Below are positions 24,997 to 33,407 of a DNA stretch of 64,000 nt, in pieces. Positions within the stretch are counted from its first letter, which is position 1; each line of letters starts with the position of its first letter. Both the position numbers and the translations under genes were made by a program. A model generated the notes under the pieces. It was not told where the DNA came from and did not search any database. It saw only the letters and a program-made list of their open reading frames with translations. The stretch is taken from assembly GCA_007694185.1 (NCBI GenBank), contig RECD01000117.1, forward strand, positions 1 through 64,000. Direction: 5' to 3'. The stretch is from Planctomycetaceae bacterium (GTDB lineage: Bacteria; Planctomycetota; Planctomycetia; Pirellulales; Pirellulaceae).

Positions 24997-26784
24997 ATGG
25001 TCAACCGCAACCTCATTCGCCAACTGGAAGACGACGATCTCGCCCAGCAACTCGCCCTGTTGGTCCCCCCGGATCAAGGCGAGGAATTGCTGCTGGAAGC
25101 GTTGGAACTGGAGCAGCAAGAGTACATCCAGGGCCGTATCGTCGACGGGCGAATCGTCGAGATCAACGACGAATGGGCGTTGATGGACGTGGGGTTCAAA
25201 AGCGAAGGGACCGTCAACCTCGATGAATGGGGACCGGACGAAGCGCCGCCAAAGGTGGGTGACATCGTCAAGGTCCTGATCGAGGAAATGGAAGACGATC
25301 TGGGGGCCGCGGATGACCCCTACGGCATGATTTCGCTGAGCAAGCGAAAGGCCGAAAAGATCATCCAGTGGGAAGCGATGATGGAATCGGTTGCCGAGGG
25401 CCAAGTGGTCACCGGCCTGGTTATCCGCAAGATCAAGGGCGGCCTGCTCTGCGACATCGGCGTCAACGTCTTCCTGCCCGGCAGCCAAGTCGACATCCGA
25501 CGCCCCGGCGACATCGGCGATTTCATCGGCAGGGTGATCCAGGCCGAGGTGCTGAAGATCGACGACACCCGCCGCAATATCGTGATCAGCCGCCGGTCGC
25601 TGATCGAACGTCAGCGGGAAGAAGACCGCACCTACCTGATGAAGGAACTGGAAGTCGGTCAAATCCGGATGGGGATCGTCAAGAACATCGCCGACTTCGG
25701 CGCCTTCGTCGACCTCGGTGGCATCGACGGCTTGCTGCACATCACCGACATGGCCTGGGAACGGATCGGGCATCCCAGCGAAATGGTCGCGATCGATCAA
25801 GAGATCGAAGTCAAGGTGCTGCACATCGACCGCGAAAAGCAGAAGATCGCGCTCGGTCTGAAGCAAAAGGACCGCAACCCGTGGGACAACGTCGCGACCA
25901 AGTACCCGGTCAACTCGGTCCACCCGGGCGAAGTCGTCAACGTGATGAGCTACGGTGCCTTCGTGAAGCTCGAACCGGGCATCGAAGGCTTGGTTCACAT
26001 CAGCGAAATGAGCTGGACCAAACGGGTCAATCACCCGAGCGAATTGGTCAACATCGGCGACAAGATCGAAGTCAAGATCCTCAATGTCGACACCGAAGGC
26101 CAACAGCTCTCGCTCGGCATGAAGCAGACCCAGGCCAACCCGTGGGACGATGTCCTGGCCCGGTACCCGGAGGGGACCGACGTGGTCGGCAAGGTTCGCA
26201 ACCTGACGAATTACGGCGCGTTCATCGAACTGGAAGAGGGCATCGACGGCCTGTTGCACGTCAGCGACATGTCATGGACGCGAAAAATCAGCCATCCGAG
26301 CGAACGCTTGGAAAAGGGCCAGCAGATCAGTTGCCGCGTGCTCAGCGTCGACGAGTCGCGGCGGCGGATCGCCTTGGGGCTGAAGCAACTCGACAACGAC
26401 CCCTGGGATAGCGACATCCCTGACAAGTACCAGCCCGGCCAATTGGTCAAGGGCAAGGTCACCAAGATCACGAACTTCGGCGTCTTTGTTGGCCTCGAAG
26501 ACGGCCTCGAAGGGCTGTTGCACATCTCGGAACTGGCCGACCACAAGGTCGAAAACCCGGAAGAGATGGTCAATGTCGGCGACGAGATCGAAGTCAAGGT
26601 GTTGCGGGTCGATACCGACGAACGGAAGATCGGCCTGTCTCGCAAACGCGTCGATTGGGACGAGGACCGCGAGCGGGCGGCCGCCGTCGAAGAAGGCGGC
26701 GGTTCGGCGTCCGCGGCTACCGATTCCGAACTCAAGGGCGGCCTCGGTGGCGGCGAGGGACCGTTGTTCCCGACCGGCAACTGA
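24997..26784 (+). CDS. rpsA: 30S ribosomal protein S1
   Basis: 595 residues with six S1 (OB-fold) domains in a row: two divergent N-terminal ones (from YIQGRIVDGRIVEI and from GQVVTGLVIRKIKGG), then four well-conserved RNA-binding domains at GIVKNIADFGAFVDLG, NVMSYGAFVKLEPG, KVRNLTNYGAFIELEEG and KVTKITNFGVFVGLEDG, each ending LHISEM or similar. Linkers such as QKDRNPWDN and QTQANPWDD are typical of bS1. The protein recruits mRNA to the 30S subunit. The last 35 residues are acidic and Gly-rich. ATG 24997 starts at the usual position. Confidence 0.97.
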   Translation: MVNRNLIRQLEDDDLAQQLALLVPPDQGEELLLEALELEQQEYIQGRIVDGRIVEINDEWALMDVGFKSEGTVNLDEWGPDEAPPKVGDIVKVLIEEMEDDLGAADDPYGMISLSKRKAEKIIQWEAMMESVAEGQVVTGLVIRKIKGGLLCDIGVNVFLPGSQVDIRRPGDIGDFIGRVIQAEVLKIDDTRRNIVISRRSLIERQREEDRTYLMKELEVGQIRMGIVKNIADFGAFVDLGGIDGLLHITDMAWERIGHPSEMVAIDQEIEVKVLHIDREKQKIALGLKQKDRNPWDNVATKYPVNSVHPGEVVNVMSYGAFVKLEPGIEGLVHISEMSWTKRVNHPSELVNIGDKIEVKILNVDTEGQQLSLGMKQTQANPWDDVLARYPEGTDVVGKVRNLTNYGAFIELEEGIDGLLHVSDMSWTRKISHPSERLEKGQQISCRVLSVDESRRRIALGLKQLDNDPWDSDIPDKYQPGQLVKGKVTKITNFGVFVGLEDGLEGLLHISELADHKVENPEEMVNVGDEIEVKVLRVDTDERKIGLSRKRVDWDEDRERAAAVEEGGGSASAATDSELKGGLGGGEGPLFPTGN

Positions 26785-26804
26785 TTTCTCGACTTCGGGG
26801 TGAC

Positions 26805-27980
26805 ATGTCCAAGGTCGTGTTGGCAATGAGCGGTGGCGTTGACTCCAGCGTCGCCGCCCATCTGTTGCTTCGTGAGGGGCATGAGGTCATCGGCGTCTTC
26901 ATGCGTCATGGCGAGGATTCCGCCAAGGCGTGCCGGGTTCCTGCCCCCTCCGCAGCGAGCGGCGATGCGCCCGGGCTGCCGGTATTGCCGGCGCCCAGCA
27001 GTCGCTCCGATTCGACTCGCGCCGATCACAAACAGGGGTGCTGCACGGCGTCCGATGCGGCGGACGCTCGCCGCGTCGCAGCCAAGTTCGATATCCCGTT
27101 CTACTCGCTCGACTTGCAGAGCGATTTCCGCCGGATCGTCGATTACTTCGTCGACGATTACGTCGCCGGACGAACCCCCAACCCCTGCGTTCGCTGCAAC
27201 CAGTGGATCAAATTCGGGCGACTGTTCGATTTCGCGGATGGGGTCGATGCCGAATTCGTCGCCACGGGGCACTACGCCCGGATCGTCCACAACGCGGACA
27301 ACGTGGCCGAAATGCATCGCGGCATCGACGGTCGCAAAGACCAGGCCTACGCGCTGTTCGGCATCGGGCGGCCGCGATTGCAGCGGATGAAGTTGCCGGT
27401 CGGAGACCACTCCAAGCCGGCGATCCGTGAACTCGCCACGTCGCTCGGGTTGAGCGTGGCGGACAAAAAAGACAGCCAAGAAATCTGCTTCGTCACCCAA
27501 GGGCACCACAGCGATTTTGTGAAGGCTCGTCGGGGTGAATCGGCTGCCGCGAGTGATGGTCAGTTCGTGACGCTCGACGGTCGCGTCGTCGGTACCCACC
27601 AGGGCTACGAGGCCTTCACCATCGGGCAACGCAAAGGCTTGGGGATCGCCTTGGGCACCCCCCATTTCGTGATTCGTATTGAGCCGGATACCCGGCGGGT
27701 CGTGCTCGGTCCGTATGACGCCCTGCTGCAATCGGGCCTCGTTGCCAAGGAAGTCAACTGGCTGATCGATCACCCCGGCGATGGCGAGACTTTCGCGGCC
27801 CAAGTGCAGATCCGCTACAACTCGCCACCACAACCGGCCCAGGTCACCGCGACCGGCCCGGACGAATTCGCCGTTCGGTTCGAAGAGCCACAGGCGGGGG
27901 TCGCGCCCGGCCAGGCCGCCGTGGTCTTTGCCGGCGACCGCGTCCTCGGAGGCGGGTGGATCGAGCAGGCGGTCGACTGA
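26805..27980 (+). CDS. mnmA: tRNA-specific 2-thiouridylase MnmA
   Basis: 391 residues. The PP-loop AMSGGVDSSVAAHLL starts at about residue 7. The two catalytic cysteines lie in GRTPNPCVRCN and in DSQEICFV. Other family motifs are ATGHYAR, GRKDQAYALF, THQGYEAFTIGQRKGLG and RVLGGGWI. It thiolates U34 of tRNA Lys, Glu and Gln. Compared with E. coli, a low-complexity insertion of about 35 residues rich in Ala, Pro and Ser follows GVFMRHGEDSAKAC, just before GCCTASDAADA. It starts 20 bp after rpsA and may be cotranscribed. Confidence 0.96.
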   Translation: MSKVVLAMSGGVDSSVAAHLLLREGHEVIGVFMRHGEDSAKACRVPAPSAASGDAPGLPVLPAPSSRSDSTRADHKQGCCTASDAADARRVAAKFDIPFYSLDLQSDFRRIVDYFVDDYVAGRTPNPCVRCNQWIKFGRLFDFADGVDAEFVATGHYARIVHNADNVAEMHRGIDGRKDQAYALFGIGRPRLQRMKLPVGDHSKPAIRELATSLGLSVADKKDSQEICFVTQGHHSDFVKARRGESAAASDGQFVTLDGRVVGTHQGYEAFTIGQRKGLGIALGTPHFVIRIEPDTRRVVLGPYDALLQSGLVAKEVNWLIDHPGDGETFAAQVQIRYNSPPQPAQVTATGPDEFAVRFEEPQAGVAPGQAAVVFAGDRVLGGGWIEQAVD

Positions 27981-28147
27981 TTTCGATCGCCGGAATCATC
28001 GAAATCGCCGCCACACGGCCCGGCATGCGACCCGCCGGCGAGCCATCGGCAAACGCCTTCCGCCATCCACTTCACGCGATCCGTTGCTTCGCGCGATTCG
28101 CTTCGATCAGGCGAAAAACCATTCATCGTAGGACGCGGCGAAGAATC

Positions 28148-28176
28148 TTGACCTGTCGGGATGATTGAGCTAGTCT
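28148..28176 (+). promoter_or_regulatory. Candidate sigma-70-like promoter
   Basis: TTGACC (28148-28153) and TAGTCT (28171-28176) are separated by exactly 17 bp, upstream of the secretin-like gene. It lies in a 585-bp gap after mnmA (27981-28565) in which no gene is supported. The distance to the chosen start is about 390 bp, which would mean a long leader or an additional promoter. Match quality is moderate; not experimentally known. Confidence 0.35.
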
Positions 28177-28565
28177 GACGTACACGCCGAAGTCGGTTGC
28201 GTTGCCGTTTACCCCCTGGCTCAGCTGCCGGAGGTGCGGTGAGTTGCTTCTGTCTGCTGTGCATCCTTTGTTCTCCAGCAGCCTGGGAAAGGAATTTCAG
28301 AAAGATCGGACGCAACTTGCCGGATCGAACCCCGTGGTTTTCCAACCTCGTGGTTCGCATCAGGCCGCCCAACGGACGTCGGCACCCGCCTTGATCCCCG
28401 CCTACAAGTTTGACACCGCCTGTTGCGGTGATTTGGGTCTCGACGTTCGATGCGTCGGACCCCGTCAGCGAATCGACCAACTTTCGCTTGCGGTTCGAAC
28501 TCTCCATACAGCCCCGCCCCATCGCTCGGAGGGAACTCGCGTTGACTCTTCCTCACATCCCCCCC

Positions 28566-31517
28566 ATGTTGCTGAGCCGGCCCTCCCGTCGGATTTTCGG
28601 ATCACGGATGCTCCGGCTTCAGGCCGACACACGGCGGATCGCGATCGTGCTCGGCTTATCGATCGCCGTCGGAAACGGCCAAGCAGCCTGGTCGGACGAG
28701 ACGTTCTTGGAAGCTCCGGTCGCTGACACGGCCCCCGCAGTCGTTGCAGAAATTCCGGAAAGTTCCGAGCCACAGACGGCACCTGTTGCGCAGTCCGAAG
28801 AGGTTTCCGCCGACGAACCGGCGTCATTGCCCGCTGGGGTTACTGCGGACGAGTCGGCTCTGCCCGCTGAGCCGGAATTTTCGGAAGCGGACGTTCCGGC
28901 CACCGATTCGGCCCCGCAGGCAGACGAGGCGCTCGGTCGTCCTGAGGTTTCCGGGCCGCTGCGGTTGCGATTTTCCTTCAGCGGAGCCGGCTGGCGGGAA
29001 GTGCTCGGCTGGTTGGCGGAAGAGACCGGCATGGCTCTGCATGTCGGCGACGTTCCCGGCGGCACCTTCACCTACAACGACCCGGAATCGTTCACGGCCG
29101 ATGAAGCGATCACCCGGTTGAACCTGTTCCTGATCCCGCAAAGTTACGCGATCGTGCGGCGGGGAAAATTACTGTCGGTGATCAGTTTGGCTGATCCTCG
29201 CAGCCTCCAGCAACTCGACGCCCTCGCGAGCCTGACGCCGCTCGACGAGTTAGGCCAAAAGGGGGATCACGAAGTCATCAAGTGCATCGTTCCCCTGGGT
29301 GATGTCAACGCGAATGAGGCGACCGCCGAATTGCGCCCGCTGATGCTGATGACAACGCCGGTGGTTCTGCCGCGGTCGAATCAGTTGGTGATCACCGAAA
29401 CCGCCGGCAAGCTGCGAAATGTCGTCGCCGTTCTGAAGTCGATGGAGCAACCGCAGGCGGTCGACGTCGAAGTCCGCCGTTTCGATTTGAAGCACGTCGA
29501 CCTGCCGTCCTTGTTGCTGGTCGCCGGCCGTCACTTGGGCATCAGCCCCAACGAAACGGACGGGCTCGACATCAGCATTTCAGCCGATTTGACCGGCAAG
29601 CGACTGTACGTGACCGGCACCGAGGAAAAGATCGAACGGTTGGCGAAGCTGTTGGAAATCGTCGATTTGCCAGGCGAGGAGTCCGAATCGGTTGAGGGCA
29701 AGATTTTGCGAGCTCACGCGGTCGGTGCCGACGCCTTGCAATCGGTTTACGACGTCCTGCAGACGATGTTGGCCGGTAAGTCGCTGCGGCTTTCGATGGA
29801 CACACGGACGGGCAGCGTGGTCGCCTTGGCGGACCCGGAAACGCATGCCGAGATCGAGCAGACCATTCGAGAGCTGGAAGCCCCAGCCGTCGAATTCGCG
29901 GTGGTCGATTTGAATCGGCTGGACCCCTATTTCGTCGTCAACCTGATCGGCGAAATGTTCGAGCCATCGCAATCACTGGACACTTCGGCCCGCGCCCGTG
30001 CCTCGAGCAGCGACACGCCGGCACCCAGCGGCCCGCGGGTCGATGCCGATCCGGCCAATCGCCGCCTGTTCGTACGCGGTACCGCGGAACAGATTCGCCA
30101 GGTCCGTCAATTGGTCGAAGGCCTTTCGCCTAAGTCCGGTGACGCGAGCCAGGACCAATACCGATTGTTGCCATTAACGGGTCAGCGACGCCGACAAATT
30201 TTGGAAGACGCCGAACGGTTTTGGCGGGGGAGCAACCGGGTGATGATTTCTCCGGATGGGGGCCAGGTCGAGTCGTCTGCTGGCGTGATCGAACGGGTGC
30301 TGCATCCTGCGAGTGAACGAAAGAACTCGACTCCGGCAACCACCCGCGCTGGAGACGTGGAACCCGAGGCCGCCCTGCGGACCCGCCGAGGCTTGAAGCC
30401 GGTTCCGACGGCGGTGCCGAGTACCCACACGGAAGTCGAGACGGTCAGCTTCACCGAGGCAGATGCCGCGTTGCTCAACCGCCCATTCACGCAGCGTGAT
30501 CGGGAACGTGCCGCAGAATTGGTTTCCATTTCGCAGGAGACGCCCGAGTCGGTTCGCCTGACGAACTCCGAGAGTGCCCGTGAGATCGGCACGGCCCCGA
30601 TCCGCGGACGGCTGGTCCCCGAAGGCATCCTGCTGCAATCGGACGACCTCGCGGCGCTGGACCGATTCGAAGAACACTTGCTCGATGTCGCCGCCGCCAG
30701 CAGCAAAGCCCCGTCGCCGCCGATCGTCTTTTATCTGAAGTACGTCAACGCGGACCAAGCGGTGAAGATGCTGGCCGACCTGTTTGACGCCGGCAAGTCG
30801 TTGGCCACCACCCCGTCCGGTTCGCTGGTCCGAGGCGGCTCAGCGAACAATCTTTACTTCGGCAGTTTCACGACCCAGAAAGATGGCCTGACCAAGGTCA
30901 CTGCGGGGTCCGCGACGATCGTTTCGGACGCTCGGCTGAACCGGCTGATCATCCAAGGGACGATCGAAGACGTCGCCCAAATCGAGGAATACCTGAAGAT
31001 CATCGACAAGGCCGATAGCCTGACGTCGATCGAAACCTTCGGCCGCTCGCACGTGATCGAACTGCTGCACACCAACGCCAAAGAAATGGCGGAGATGGTC
31101 AAGCAGGCGTACGTCGGTCGTGTCGCCAGCCCGACCCCGCAAGGCGGCCAGGCTGCCAATCCGCAGCAACCGCAGGGTGTCGACCCGCGGTCGAATGACC
31201 GGGACCGCCAGCGAGGCGACAGCAGCCAGCGAGAAGTGATCGACAAGCCAACCCGCGATCGGTCGCCCGAGATGACCGTCGCGGTACACGAACCGAGCAA
31301 TTCGCTGGTCATCACGGCGCCCGACTCCCTGTTCGCCGAGGTCGAGGCCCTCGTACGCTCGATCGACACCCGGGGCGAACAGGTGGTCGAGGTCATCCCG
31401 GCTGCCCAAGGCGTCGACCTGGAAATGATCCTGCGGTCGCTGCAAACCGGCGAACCGTCCACTTCGACCAGATCCCGAGATTCCGGTCGCGGCTCCGACG
31501 ACCGCCGGCGTCGTTAA
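28566..31517 (+). CDS. Secretin N-domain protein lacking a recognisable pore domain
   Basis: 983 residues. A basic start and hydrophobic stretch (RRIAIVLGLSIAVG) suggest export. An Ala/Pro/Glu-rich linker follows, then from about residue 135 repeated secretin N-type modules: FSGAGWREVLGWLAEETGMA, then IKCIVPLGDVNANEATAELR, then VEVRRFDLKHVDLPSLLLVA, a later VFYLKYVNADQAVKMLADLF, and last HVIELLHTNAKEMAEMV with NSLVITAPDSLFAEVEAL. The C-terminus is a polar tail ending DDRRRR. No GspD/PilQ-type secretin barrel with its VPxLGxIPxLG motif is seen. Function is unknown; a periplasmic ring or lattice is inferred. The start could lie upstream, as the frame is open to 28410. An EF-hand protein follows after 50 bp. 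Confidence 0.8.
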   Translation: MLLSRPSRRIFGSRMLRLQADTRRIAIVLGLSIAVGNGQAAWSDETFLEAPVADTAPAVVAEIPESSEPQTAPVAQSEEVSADEPASLPAGVTADESALPAEPEFSEADVPATDSAPQADEALGRPEVSGPLRLRFSFSGAGWREVLGWLAEETGMALHVGDVPGGTFTYNDPESFTADEAITRLNLFLIPQSYAIVRRGKLLSVISLADPRSLQQLDALASLTPLDELGQKGDHEVIKCIVPLGDVNANEATAELRPLMLMTTPVVLPRSNQLVITETAGKLRNVVAVLKSMEQPQAVDVEVRRFDLKHVDLPSLLLVAGRHLGISPNETDGLDISISADLTGKRLYVTGTEEKIERLAKLLEIVDLPGEESESVEGKILRAHAVGADALQSVYDVLQTMLAGKSLRLSMDTRTGSVVALADPETHAEIEQTIRELEAPAVEFAVVDLNRLDPYFVVNLIGEMFEPSQSLDTSARARASSSDTPAPSGPRVDADPANRRLFVRGTAEQIRQVRQLVEGLSPKSGDASQDQYRLLPLTGQRRRQILEDAERFWRGSNRVMISPDGGQVESSAGVIERVLHPASERKNSTPATTRAGDVEPEAALRTRRGLKPVPTAVPSTHTEVETVSFTEADAALLNRPFTQRDRERAAELVSISQETPESVRLTNSESAREIGTAPIRGRLVPEGILLQSDDLAALDRFEEHLLDVAAASSKAPSPPIVFYLKYVNADQAVKMLADLFDAGKSLATTPSGSLVRGGSANNLYFGSFTTQKDGLTKVTAGSATIVSDARLNRLIIQGTIEDVAQIEEYLKIIDKADSLTSIETFGRSHVIELLHTNAKEMAEMVKQAYVGRVASPTPQGGQAANPQQPQGVDPRSNDRDRQRGDSSQREVIDKPTRDRSPEMTVAVHEPSNSLVITAPDSLFAEVEALVRSIDTRGEQVVEVIPAAQGVDLEMILRSLQTGEPSTSTRSRDSGRGSDDRRRR

Positions 31518-31567
31518 CCTGTGCGAAGTGATTCGCCTCCCGCATCCGCGAACCCGATTCATTAGCC

Positions 31568-33166
31568 ATGACACGACTCGGCTTTAGCTTGCGTCCTTTG
31601 TCGTCCCGACTGGGGGCCGTCATCCGTCTCGCGGGCCTTCTGTTCGTGGCCGGTTGGACGCTGGCCGCATGCGAATCGGCTTCCGCTCAGAGCGACTGGA
31701 TTCGTCGGCTGGACGCCAACGGCAACGGCTACATCGAGCCGAGCGAGCTGTCGGATCGGGCGCGATCTTTCATGGAGCGATTCGCGAGCCAATCCGGGAT
31801 CGATTTGTCGCGTACCAATTCGGTCGGACGCCTCGAGGCTGCCGCTCGCCGATATTTCGAGCAGCGTCAACGCGATGCCGACTCGGCCAACCAGTCGATG
31901 TCGACGGCCATTCCGGGCTTCGGCGCGATCGCCGATCAACCCGTTGTACCCGGCTTCGGCCTCGGCGAGATCCGCTACCCCTACAACCAGGCGGATTTGG
32001 CCCAGGCGGATGAGACGTTGTCGCGGAGTGATCGCGATCGGGACGGTTTTTTGGACGCTAGCGAAATCGAGCGAGCCCGGTGGGATGGCCAACCGCCGAT
32101 GGAAAGTGATTTGGACGGCGACGGCCGATTGAGCCGGCTGGAATTGGCTCAGCGATACGCACGCAGGCGTTTGTTCGAAGAGCGGACTCAGCAGGGCCTC
32201 GGTGGTGTGGTCAGCTCCAAGCCGCGGCCCATCGGATCGGCCACCTCGTCACCGGAAACGTCGGATCCGCGGCGCGACCGGCGTTCCCGCAGTGCGGATC
32301 GCGGCAGCCGCTACCTCGCCTATACGCTGTTGGAGCGTTATGACCTGAACAAAAACGGGATGCTGGAGGCTTCCGAATTGGCCAACACCGGGATCGATTT
32401 GGGGCGCGCCGACTTCAACCGCGACGGGCTGGTCGACCTCAACGAATTGGCCGATTTCCTGTTTCAAGAAATGGAACTTCAGGGTGCCGACTTGTCGGAA
32501 TTGCTGCCGACTTGGTTCTATGAACGAGACCTGAACGCGGACGGCCAAGTCGAAATGTCCGAGTTCACCGACGTGTGGACCGCCGAGAAAGTGGCCGAGT
32601 TCGAATCGTACGACTCGGACGGCGACGGCATCATCACGCCCATGGAGTTGCTCTCATCGAGTCGAATCACCGGCGGTGACTTTTCCAACCGGACGGCTCA
32701 GGTGTTGTTGCCACGTTCGGTGGTCGTCTCGGAAATCCAGGTCAACGAAGACATCGTCATCGGTAGCCTCAAGGTCGAACTGTCGATCACGCACACCTTC
32801 GTGAGCCATCTCGATGCCTTCCTCATCGGCCCCGAGGGGCAGCGGATCGAGCTCTTTTCCGGGATCGGTGGCAGCGACGACCACTTCGATCGAACGGTCT
32901 TCGACGACCAAGCGAGGGAAAACATCACCAAGGCACGTGCCCCCTACCGCGGCAGTTTTCAGCCGGGCTCGATCGCCAAACGTCAACCCGGGCTCGCCAC
33001 CTTCAACGGCAAAAGTTTGAAGGGCGTCTGGCAATTGATGATCCGTTCCAGCCGCAGCGATCGCGCGGGCGTGCTGAACAACTGGTCCCTGCTCGTGAAG
33101 CCCGCCCAAGAAACGGTCGACCAATTGTCGTCGCCGGAGTCGCCGCAACTGACTTCATCCGAGTGA
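31568..33166 (+). CDS. EF-hand and proprotein-convertase P-domain protein
   Basis: 532 residues with a signal peptide (LAGLLFVAGWTLAACESASA). About seven calcium-binding loops of DxDxDG type are visible, including LDANGNGYIE, SDRDRDGFLD, SDLDGDGRLS, YDLNKNGMLE, ADFNRDGLVD, RDLNADGQVE and YDSDGDGIIT. A C-terminal P-domain follows from about residue 375 (VNEDIVIGSLKVELSITHTF, LIGPEGQRIELFSG, FNGKSLKGVWQLMIRSS). P-domains usually accompany subtilisin-like proteases, yet there is no protease here, so an adhesive or calcium-regulated structural role is more likely. It follows the secretin-like gene by 50 bp. Confidence 0.88.
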   Translation: MTRLGFSLRPLSSRLGAVIRLAGLLFVAGWTLAACESASAQSDWIRRLDANGNGYIEPSELSDRARSFMERFASQSGIDLSRTNSVGRLEAAARRYFEQRQRDADSANQSMSTAIPGFGAIADQPVVPGFGLGEIRYPYNQADLAQADETLSRSDRDRDGFLDASEIERARWDGQPPMESDLDGDGRLSRLELAQRYARRRLFEERTQQGLGGVVSSKPRPIGSATSSPETSDPRRDRRSRSADRGSRYLAYTLLERYDLNKNGMLEASELANTGIDLGRADFNRDGLVDLNELADFLFQEMELQGADLSELLPTWFYERDLNADGQVEMSEFTDVWTAEKVAEFESYDSDGDGIITPMELLSSSRITGGDFSNRTAQVLLPRSVVVSEIQVNEDIVIGSLKVELSITHTFVSHLDAFLIGPEGQRIELFSGIGGSDDHFDRTVFDDQARENITKARAPYRGSFQPGSIAKRQPGLATFNGKSLKGVWQLMIRSSRSDRAGVLNNWSLLVKPAQETVDQLSSPESPQLTSSE

Positions 33167-33407
33167 GTTACGGCACGCTCCCCCCGTCCCGCCGATCGAC
33201 GTTTGCTTCGCTTGGAATGTGAAGGTTGGTCAGGCGGCCGAAAGACGATTGTGGCCGACCGTCTCACGAGTGAGAATGAACGGGCAAAACGAATCTTTCG
33301 GCGGTCTTGCGCGGCCCGACGCGATCGGCGTTTCCTTGTTCATGGTTTCTGTGAAAGGGCCGAACGGGGCCGTGACGATATCGCATGGTCGAAACCAGAG
33401 GCACCCC

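Noticed and set aside
24913-26259. 448-codon minus-strand frame over rpsA
   Set aside because: Antisense of six clear S1 domains.
28316-28350. Possible tRNA T-arm (GGGGTTCGATCC on the minus strand)
   Set aside because: The flanking stem does not pair and no acceptor or D-arm is found.
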